In this document: positions 6,324 to 10,913 of the stretch, piece after piece
Layout of the letters: the number at the start of each line of letters is the position of its first letter
Position numbering within the stretch: the first letter of the stretch is position 1
Origin: Paracoccaceae bacterium
GTDB lineage: Bacteria; Pseudomonadota; Alphaproteobacteria; Rhodobacterales; Rhodobacteraceae
Reading direction: 5' to 3'
Length of the DNA: 10,913 nucleotides
Assembly (NCBI GenBank): GCA_023263735.1
Contig: JALQUQ010000033.1
Span: 1 to 10,913 of the forward strand
Position numbers and translations under genes: made by a program
Notes under the pieces: generated by a model
The model's input: the letters and a program-made list of their open reading frames with translations, nothing else
Told to the model about the DNA's origin: nothing
The model's database searches: none

Positions 6324-6341
6324 TGCCCGCACCGGCGGGCG
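6324..6341 (+). other. Intercistronic hairpin between nrtA and nrtB
   Basis: GCCCGC (6325-6330) pairs with GCGGGC (6335-6340) around an ACCG tetraloop, extended by a T-G wobble. No T-run follows, so it is not a full terminator. It lies 20 bases after the nrtA stop, the usual place for a structure that protects the binding-protein message and lowers downstream expression. Binding proteins are typically needed in excess over the permease. Confidence 0.5.
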
Positions 6342-6368
6342 CCCGTTTGGACGACCAGCCCTTCTCCG

Positions 6369-6374
6369 AAAGGA
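6369..6374 (+). promoter_or_regulatory. nrtB ribosome-binding site, decides the GTG start
   Basis: AAAGGA ends seven bases before GTG 6382. The longer frame reaching back to TTG 6301 overlaps the nrtA stop, has no Shine-Dalgarno, and would translate through the intercistronic hairpin. Confidence 0.7.
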
Positions 6375-6381
6375 CCCCACC

Positions 6382-7476
6382 GTGACCGCCATCGACCCCA
6401 CTTCCCGCGCGCAGCAGGCAAAGGCCAAGGCAGATGACGCAGCAAAAGCCCGCCGTTTTGCCATGATCAACCGTCTGGACGTTTGGTTCAAAGCCATCGG
6501 CCTGCCCTTTGTGACGCCCCTTTTGCGGCTGTTGGCGGGCGAAAGTCCCAAATCGCAACTGAAAGAGGTCTGGCGCCTGCTGGGCGTGCCCGTGGTGGCG
6601 ATTGCGGGCTTTTTGGTTCTGTGGGGGCTGCTGGCCCCTATGGTGCAAACCTCGCTTGGCGCGATCCCCGGCCCCGGTGCCGTCTGGGATCAGGTGCAGG
6701 TCTTGCATCAGGACGCCGTGAACGAAGCGCAGAAAGAGCAGGAATTTTACGCCCGTCAGGACGAACGCAATCAAAAGCTGATCGACGCGGGCAAATCCAA
6801 TCAGGTGAAAGAGCGCGCCTATACCGGCAAGCCCACCTATTACCAACAGATCTGGACCTCGATCCAGACCGTCTTCTTCGGGTTCCTGATCGCCACCGCT
6901 GTGGCTGTTCCCTTGGGCATCGTCTCTGGCCTGTCGCCCACCGCCAATGCGGCGTTGAACCCGCTGATCCAGATTTTCAAGCCCGTCTCGCCGCTGGCTT
7001 GGCTGCCGATTGTCACCATGGTCGTTTCGGCCCTGTATGTCACGGGCGAAGGCACCTTTTCCAAATCCTTCGTCATCTCGGCGGTCACCGTGACGCTGTG
7101 CTCGCTGTGGCCCACGCTGATCAACACCGCATTGGGGGTGGCCTCGATTGACAAGGACCTGGTCAATGTCTCGCGCGTGCTGAAACTCTCGGCCTGGAAG
7201 AAGATCACCCGGTTGGTGCTGCCCTCGGCCCTGCCGCTGATCTTTACCGGCCTGCGGTTGTCGCTGGGCGTGGGTTGGATGGTTCTGATCGCCGCCGAAA
7301 TGCTGGCGCAGAACCCGGGCCTTGGCAAATTCGTCTGGGATGAATTTCAGAACGGGTCGCAGGACAGCCTTGCCCGGATCATGGTCGCTGTCTTCACCAT
7401 CGGGATCATCGGTTTCCTTCTGGACCGCCTGATGTTCGCGCTGCAATCGGCCTTTACCTTCACCAACAACCGCTAA
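6382..7476 (+). CDS. nrtB: NrtB, nitrate ABC transporter permease
   Basis: The 364-residue inner-membrane protein is read from GTG 6382, which has a well-placed AAAGGA. After a charged cytoplasmic N-terminus (about 1-65) comes a first helix (about 67-87), then an unusually polar stretch (about 105-155, with NEAQKEQEFYARQDERNQK) expected in the periplasm. The binding-protein-dependent permease core follows (about 160-352). Its cytoplasmic coupling loop is VSRVLKLSAWKKITRLVLPS (about 263-282), the EAA-type loop that docks on the ATPase, followed by TGLRLSLGVGWMVLIAAEML, a signature I know from nitrate/taurine-type permeases. It is longer than the cyanobacterial NrtB of about 275 residues because of the N-terminal extension and the polar insert. 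NrtB probably works as a homodimer with the tandem ATPase. The stop is 10 bases before the ATPase gene, whose AAGGAG overlaps the stop codon. Confidence 0.93.
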   Translation: MTAIDPTSRAQQAKAKADDAAKARRFAMINRLDVWFKAIGLPFVTPLLRLLAGESPKSQLKEVWRLLGVPVVAIAGFLVLWGLLAPMVQTSLGAIPGPGAVWDQVQVLHQDAVNEAQKEQEFYARQDERNQKLIDAGKSNQVKERAYTGKPTYYQQIWTSIQTVFFGFLIATAVAVPLGIVSGLSPTANAALNPLIQIFKPVSPLAWLPIVTMVVSALYVTGEGTFSKSFVISAVTVTLCSLWPTLINTALGVASIDKDLVNVSRVLKLSAWKKITRLVLPSALPLIFTGLRLSLGVGWMVLIAAEMLAQNPGLGKFVWDEFQNGSQDSLARIMVAVFTIGIIGFLLDRLMFALQSAFTFTNNR

Positions 7477-7486
7477 GGAGAAGACG

Positions 7487-9127
7487 ATGCTGGAATTTCG
7501 CAACGTCTCCAAAGGGTATGGCGATACCTCGGTCATCAAGAACCTGAAATTCAAGGTCAAGGATGGCGAGTTTCTGGCGATCCTTGGCTTTTCGGGATCG
7601 GGCAAGACGACGCTGATCAACCTGATGGCGGGGCTGGTGATGCCAGACAAGGGCGAGGTCTTGTTCAAAGGTCAGCCCGTCACCGGTCCGGGGCCCGAGC
7701 GTGGGCTGGTGTTCCAGTCCTATGCGTTGATGCCTTGGCTGACGGTTCAGGGGAATATCGCGCTGGCGGTCGATGCCGTGCATGGGGCAAAGCCAAAGGC
7801 GGAACGCGCGGCCTTGGTTGCGAAATACATCGCCATGGTCGGTCTTTCCCATGCCATTGACCGCCGCCCTGCCGAATTGTCGGGCGGAATGCGGCAGCGG
7901 GTGGCGGTGGCCCGGGCGCTTGCCATGTCTCCCGAGGTTTTGCTGATGGACGAGCCCCTGTCCGCCTTGGACGCCCTGACCCGCGCCAATGTGGCCGCCG
8001 AGATCGAGGCGATCTGGGAGGCCGACCGCCGCACCGTGGTTCTGATCACCAATGACGTGGATGAGGCGCTGGTTCTGGCCGACCGCATCGCCTGTCTGAA
8101 CCCCGACGGCACGCTGGGCGAGGTGTTCGACGTCGGCCTTTCCCGCCCGCGCGACCGCAACAAGATGGGCGAAAACCCGACCTTCAAGGCGCTGCGCGCG
8201 GCCATCACCGCCTATTTGATGGATGTGGGCATGGCCGCCAAGACGGCCGAGACCCGCCGCCTGCCCGCCGTGACCCCGCGCCATGCGACGCCCAAGGCCT
8301 ATGCCGAGGCCGCGGCAAGCCAGATCGACGACCGCTATCTGCAATTCAGCCAGTTGCACAAGATCTACCCAACGCCCAAAGGCCCGCTGACCGTGGTCGA
8401 AGATTTCAACCTGACCCTGAAAAAGGGAGAATTCGTCAGCCTGATCGGCCATTCGGGCTGTGGCAAGTCGACGGTTCTGACCATGACCGCGGGGCTCAAT
8501 TCGATTTCCAAAGGCGCGATCAAGCTGGATGGCTATCACGTCGAAGGGGCCGATCCGGAACGCGCCGTGGTCTTCCAGTCGCCAAACCTGTTCCCATGGC
8601 TGACGGCCAAGGAAAACGTGGCCATCGGGGTCGACAAGGTTTACCCCAAGGCCAGCCAGGCCGAACGCCAGGAGGTGGTGGAATACTACCTTGAGCGTGT
8701 GGGTCTGGGCGATCAGATGGACAAATCCGCCGCCGACATGTCGAACGGCATGCGCCAGCGGGTGGGCATTGCCCGCGCCTTTGCGCTGTCTCCGAAACTT
8801 CTGTTGCTGGATGAACCCTTTGGCATGCTGGACAGCCTGACCCGTTGGGAGCTGCAAGAGGTGCTGATGGAGGTCTGGAGCCGCACCAAGGTGACGGCCG
8901 TCTGCGTGACCCATGATGTCGATGAGGCGATCCTTCTGGCTGACCGTGTGGTGATGATGACCAACGGCCCCCGCGCCACCATCGGCAAGATCACCGAGGT
9001 GAACCTGCCCCGCCCCCGCAGCCGCAAGGCGCTGATGGATCACCCGGACTATTATCACTACCGCCAGCAGGTTCTTGATTTTCTGGAAGAATACGAACAC
9101 GGCGCGCATAAGAAGGATGCGGCCTGA
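7487..9127 (+). CDS. nrtC: Nitrate ABC transporter ATPase with two nucleotide-binding domains (NrtC-NrtD type fusion)
   Basis: This 546-residue cytoplasmic protein carries two complete ABC ATPase domains. Domain 1 (about 1-215): Walker A GFSGSGKTT (34-42), Q-loop Q77, signature LSGGMRQR (131-138), Walker B VLLMDEP (151-157), and N189 where the switch histidine is expected (ITNDVDEAL). Domain 2 (about 284-510): Walker A GHSGCGKST (321-329), Q364, signature MSNGMRQR (418-425), Walker B LLLLDEP (438-444) and H476 (VTHDVDEAI). A linker of about 70 residues joins them. In cyanobacteria these ATPases are separate NrtC and NrtD; here they are one chain, and the NrtA-like C-terminal domain of NrtC is absent. 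It powers nitrate uptake through NrtB. AAGGAG lies six bases before ATG 7487. The stop overlaps the next start in TGATG. The symbol nrtC is a convenience for the fusion. Confidence 0.92.
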   Translation: MLEFRNVSKGYGDTSVIKNLKFKVKDGEFLAILGFSGSGKTTLINLMAGLVMPDKGEVLFKGQPVTGPGPERGLVFQSYALMPWLTVQGNIALAVDAVHGAKPKAERAALVAKYIAMVGLSHAIDRRPAELSGGMRQRVAVARALAMSPEVLLMDEPLSALDALTRANVAAEIEAIWEADRRTVVLITNDVDEALVLADRIACLNPDGTLGEVFDVGLSRPRDRNKMGENPTFKALRAAITAYLMDVGMAAKTAETRRLPAVTPRHATPKAYAEAAASQIDDRYLQFSQLHKIYPTPKGPLTVVEDFNLTLKKGEFVSLIGHSGCGKSTVLTMTAGLNSISKGAIKLDGYHVEGADPERAVVFQSPNLFPWLTAKENVAIGVDKVYPKASQAERQEVVEYYLERVGLGDQMDKSAADMSNGMRQRVGIARAFALSPKLLLLDEPFGMLDSLTRWELQEVLMEVWSRTKVTAVCVTHDVDEAILLADRVVMMTNGPRATIGKITEVNLPRPRSRKALMDHPDYYHYRQQVLDFLEEYEHGAHKKDAA

Positions 9128-10365
9128 TGGGGGAAAAGCTGGTCATCATCGGGGCTGGCATGGCCGCGGGGCGGCTGCTTGACCATCTGGTTCAGGACGC
9201 CCCCGGCCTCTATGACGTCACCCTGTTCAACGCCGAGCCCCGCGGCACCTATAACCGGCTGATGCTGTCGCCGGTGCTGGCGGGCGAAAAGACCTATGCC
9301 CAGATCGTCACCCATGACGACGCATGGTATCGGGCCCATGGCGTGACCTGCCGCTTTGGCGAGCCGGTGCGGCACGTGGATCGTGACCGCAAGGTGGTGA
9401 TCGGCGATAGGGGCGAAGTGCCCTATGACCGGCTGGTCATCGCCACCGGCTCGGCGCCATTCATCATCCCGGTGCCCGGCCATGATCTGCCCGGCGTGGT
9501 CAGCTACCGCGATCTGGAGGATACCAACGCCATGATCGCCGCCTCCCGGCCGGGTGCCCGCGCGGTGGTGATTGGCGGCGGTCTTCTGGGGCTTGAGGCG
9601 GCGGCGGGCATGGCCGCGCGCGGGGCCGATGTGACCGTGATCCACCTGATGGGCCATCTGATGGAGCGTCAGCTGGACCCGGTGGCCGCTGGCCTGCTGC
9701 AAGACGATCTGAAGTCGCGCGGCATTCACGTGCATTGCAATGGCGCGACCAAGGCCATTCTGGGCAAGGGTCGCGTGACGGCGGTCGAATTGGCCGATGG
9801 CACGATCTATCCCGCCGATCTGGTCTGCATGGCCGTGGGCATTCGGCCTCAGGTGCAACTGGCCCGCGATATCGGGCTGACGGTCGGGCGCGGGCTGGTG
9901 GTGGATGACCGGATGACAACCTCGGACCCTTTCATCTTTGGCCTTGGCGAATGCGTCGAACATCGCGGTGCGCTCTTTGGCCTTGTCGCCCCGCTTTACG
10001 ATCAGGCCAAGGTTCTGGCGCAGGTTCTGGCGGGGGAAGAGGCGGCTTTCGCGCCGCAAGCCACCGCGACCAAGCTGAAGGTCACAGGCGTCGATCTGTT
10101 CAGCGCCGGCGATTTCGCGGATGCCGACGGGCGCGAGAACCTGACCCTGCGAGACCCGGTCAGCGGCAGCTACCGCCGCCTGATCGTCAAGGACAACCGG
10201 CTGATCGGCGCCGTCATGTATGGCGACACGGCCGAAGGGGGCTGGTTCTTTGATCTGATCACCCAAGGGACCGATATCGCCCCCCTGCGCGACACGCTGA
10301 TGTTCGGACCGGGATTTCCGACGTCTTCGCAGATGGCCACCCCGCTTTGCAGTCTTGCTGCCTGA
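9127..10365 (+). CDS. nasB: FAD-dependent NAD(P)H oxidoreductase, electron-transfer subunit of assimilatory nitrate reductase (NirB/NasB N-terminal type)
   Basis: The 412-residue protein has the two-dinucleotide-fold flavoprotein layout. The FAD fold starts at VIIGAGMAAGRLL (about 6-18), RGTYNRLMLSPVLAG (39-53) is typical of the NirB/NasB family, IATGSAP (105-111) follows, the NADH fold is VVIGGGLLGLEAAAG (147-161), and FGLGECVEHRG (271-281) closes the FAD site. It corresponds to the N-terminal part of NirB but stops before the [2Fe-2S] and sirohaem domains, so it is not a nitrite reductase. I infer it passes electrons from NAD(P)H to NasA, encoded next, as NasB does in Klebsiella. The ending (MFGPGFPTSSQMATPLCSL) holds one Cys, not a cluster motif, so the step from FAD to the NasA iron-sulfur centre is not obvious. 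ATG 9127 overlaps the ATPase stop; AAGGA lies at 9113-9117. Family is certain, partner inferred. Confidence 0.85.
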   Translation: MGEKLVIIGAGMAAGRLLDHLVQDAPGLYDVTLFNAEPRGTYNRLMLSPVLAGEKTYAQIVTHDDAWYRAHGVTCRFGEPVRHVDRDRKVVIGDRGEVPYDRLVIATGSAPFIIPVPGHDLPGVVSYRDLEDTNAMIAASRPGARAVVIGGGLLGLEAAAGMAARGADVTVIHLMGHLMERQLDPVAAGLLQDDLKSRGIHVHCNGATKAILGKGRVTAVELADGTIYPADLVCMAVGIRPQVQLARDIGLTVGRGLVVDDRMTTSDPFIFGLGECVEHRGALFGLVAPLYDQAKVLAQVLAGEEAAFAPQATATKLKVTGVDLFSAGDFADADGRENLTLRDPVSGSYRRLIVKDNRLIGAVMYGDTAEGGWFFDLITQGTDIAPLRDTLMFGPGFPTSSQMATPLCSLAA

Positions 10366-10366
10366 T

Positions 10367-10428
10367 CGGCAGGGCCGCCCCGGTCTGCCGGTTGCCCGGC
10401 GGACCTCCTTGACAGACCCCAAAGAAGG
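10367..10428 (+). promoter_or_regulatory. Structured nasB-nasA gap with anti-Shine-Dalgarno-like element
   Basis: This 73-base gap is the only sizeable one within nrtC-nasA. It can form CGGCAG (10367-10372) with CTGCCG (10385-10390), or instead a hairpin of GCCGG (10387-10391) with CCGGC (10396-10400); the two share bases and exclude each other. Then CCTCCTT (10404-10410) can pair, with one mismatch, with the nasA Shine-Dalgarno AAGAAGG (10422-10428). Translational control of nasA or an mRNA processing site is possible. No T-run follows, so I do not call a terminator. Confidence 0.35.
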
Positions 10429-10438
10429 CACGCACAGA

Positions 10439-10913
10439 ATGACCCCGGCAATCCGTTCCACCTGTCCCTATTGTGGTGTTGGCTGCGGTGTCGTGCTGAC
10501 CCCGTTGCCCGATCAGGGTTTGCGCGTTCAGGGCGACCTTGACCACCCGTCGAACTTTGGCCGCCTGTGTTCCAAAGGGTCGGCCTTGGGCGAAACGGTC
10601 GGGCTGGCGGGCCGGTTGATCGCGCCAAAGGTTGGCGGGCAGGACACCCCATGGGACACGGCGCTGGATCTGGTCGCCACCCGGTTCAAGGAGACCATTG
10701 CCCAGCATGGGCCAGAGTCGGTGGCCTTTTACGTTTCCGGCCAATTGCTGACCGAAGATTACTATGTGGCGAACAAGCTGATGAAGGGGTTCATCGGCAG
10801 CGCCAATATCGACACCAATTCGCGGCTGTGCATGGCATCTTCGGTGGCGGGCCACCGCCGCGCCTTTGGCAGCGACACGGTGCCGGGGCTTTATGTCGAT
10901 CTGGAAGAGGCCG
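10439..10913 (+). CDS. nasA: NasA, assimilatory nitrate reductase catalytic subunit, N-terminal part, cut by window edge
   Basis: The frame from ATG 10439 runs off the right edge after 158 codons; full-length family members have roughly 700-900 residues. The N-terminus carries the [4Fe-4S] motif CPYCGVGC (C9, C12, C16) with the fourth cysteine C44 in GRLCSKG. NIDTNSRLCMASSVAGHRRA (123-142) follows, with C131 at the place of the molybdenum-ligating cysteine of the NapA/NasA group. It is the bis-MGD enzyme that reduces nitrate to nitrite in the cytoplasm; there is no twin-arginine signal, which separates it from periplasmic NapA. Electrons probably come from the FAD protein just upstream. AAGAAGG lies 10 bases before the start, a long but acceptable spacing. 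Formate dehydrogenase is a more distant relative and is excluded by the nitrate-specific motif context. Confidence 0.93.
   Translation, partial: MTPAIRSTCPYCGVGCGVVLTPLPDQGLRVQGDLDHPSNFGRLCSKGSALGETVGLAGRLIAPKVGGQDTPWDTALDLVATRFKETIAQHGPESVAFYVSGQLLTEDYYVANKLMKGFIGSANIDTNSRLCMASSVAGHRRAFGSDTVPGLYVDLEEA

Noticed and set aside
4910..6445. Minus-strand frame of 511 codons opposite nrtA
   Set aside because: Its Gly/Arg/His/Asp-rich composition shows no known domain, and the plus strand encodes NrtA with clear family motifs. It would also cross the terminator and ribosome-binding site of nrtA.
6301..7476. nrtB start at TTG 6301
   Set aside because: It overlaps the nrtA stop without a ribosome-binding site and translates through the intercistronic hairpin. 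GTG 6382 has AAAGGA seven bases upstream.
7460..9109. Minus-strand frame of 549 codons opposite the ATPase (and similar long frames opposite nrtB and nasB)
   Set aside because: These antisense frames arise from GC-rich third positions. Their products are low-complexity His/Gly/Arg-rich sequences with no domain.
1..10913. CRISPR arrays, tRNA/rRNA genes, insertion sequences, phage genes
   Set aside because: I saw no regularly spaced DNA repeats, no cloverleaf or rRNA sequence, no transposase or integrase motifs, and no terminal inverted repeats. The gene order reads as ordinary chromosomal metabolism.

Overview
The window looks like chromosomal DNA of a GC-rich alphaproteobacterium, most likely a Rhodobacterales (Paracoccus/Rhodobacter-type) organism. 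This rests on the GC- and GCC/ATC-rich codon use, on the nasT-nasS-nrt-nas gene order, and on the neighbouring RTX calcium-binding protein. The taxonomic call is an inference from style and gene content, not from a marker gene.

Layout. Positions 1-1697 (minus strand) hold the N-terminal 565 codons of a large RTX protein that runs off the left edge: five repeats of about 52 residues resembling beta-propeller blades, then two arrays of five calcium-binding nonapeptides. Next, also on the minus strand, is a ten-helix EamA/DMT-type permease (1841-2752). From 2978 to the right edge everything is on the plus strand and forms a nitrate-assimilation locus: nasT (ANTAR antiterminator), nasS (cytoplasmic nitrate sensor), a regulatory leader, nrtA (periplasmic nitrate-binding protein), nrtB (permease), an ATPase with two nucleotide-binding domains in one chain (nrtC), a NirB/NasB-type FAD/NADH oxidoreductase (nasB), and the first 158 codons of the molybdenum nitrate reductase nasA, cut by the right edge. 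No gene-free stretch exceeds 300 bases.

How it works together. NasS and NrtA share a fold family; NasS has no signal peptide and should sense nitrate inside the cell. By analogy with the Paracoccus and Azotobacter NasST systems, NasS without nitrate holds NasT. With nitrate, NasT is released and binds the leader RNA. The leader between nasS and nrtA carries what this model needs: two adjacent hairpins, each with a six-base loop having A at position 1 and G at position 4 (the ANTAR-target signature), followed 10 bases later by a strong intrinsic terminator ending in seven Ts just before the nrtA ribosome-binding site. Transport by NrtABC, NADH oxidation by the FAD protein and nitrate reduction by NasA would then be switched on as one operon. 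The nitrite reductase expected to follow is not in the window.

The points most worth a second look are the leader/terminator switch, the one-sided degeneracy of the tandem ATPase, the unusual translation-start regions of nasT (no Shine-Dalgarno, minimal upstream ORF, start-proximal hairpin) and nasA (anti-Shine-Dalgarno-like element), and the architecture of the RTX protein. I see no clear sign of a wholly new system: the locus is a recognisable nitrate-assimilation operon with interesting details.
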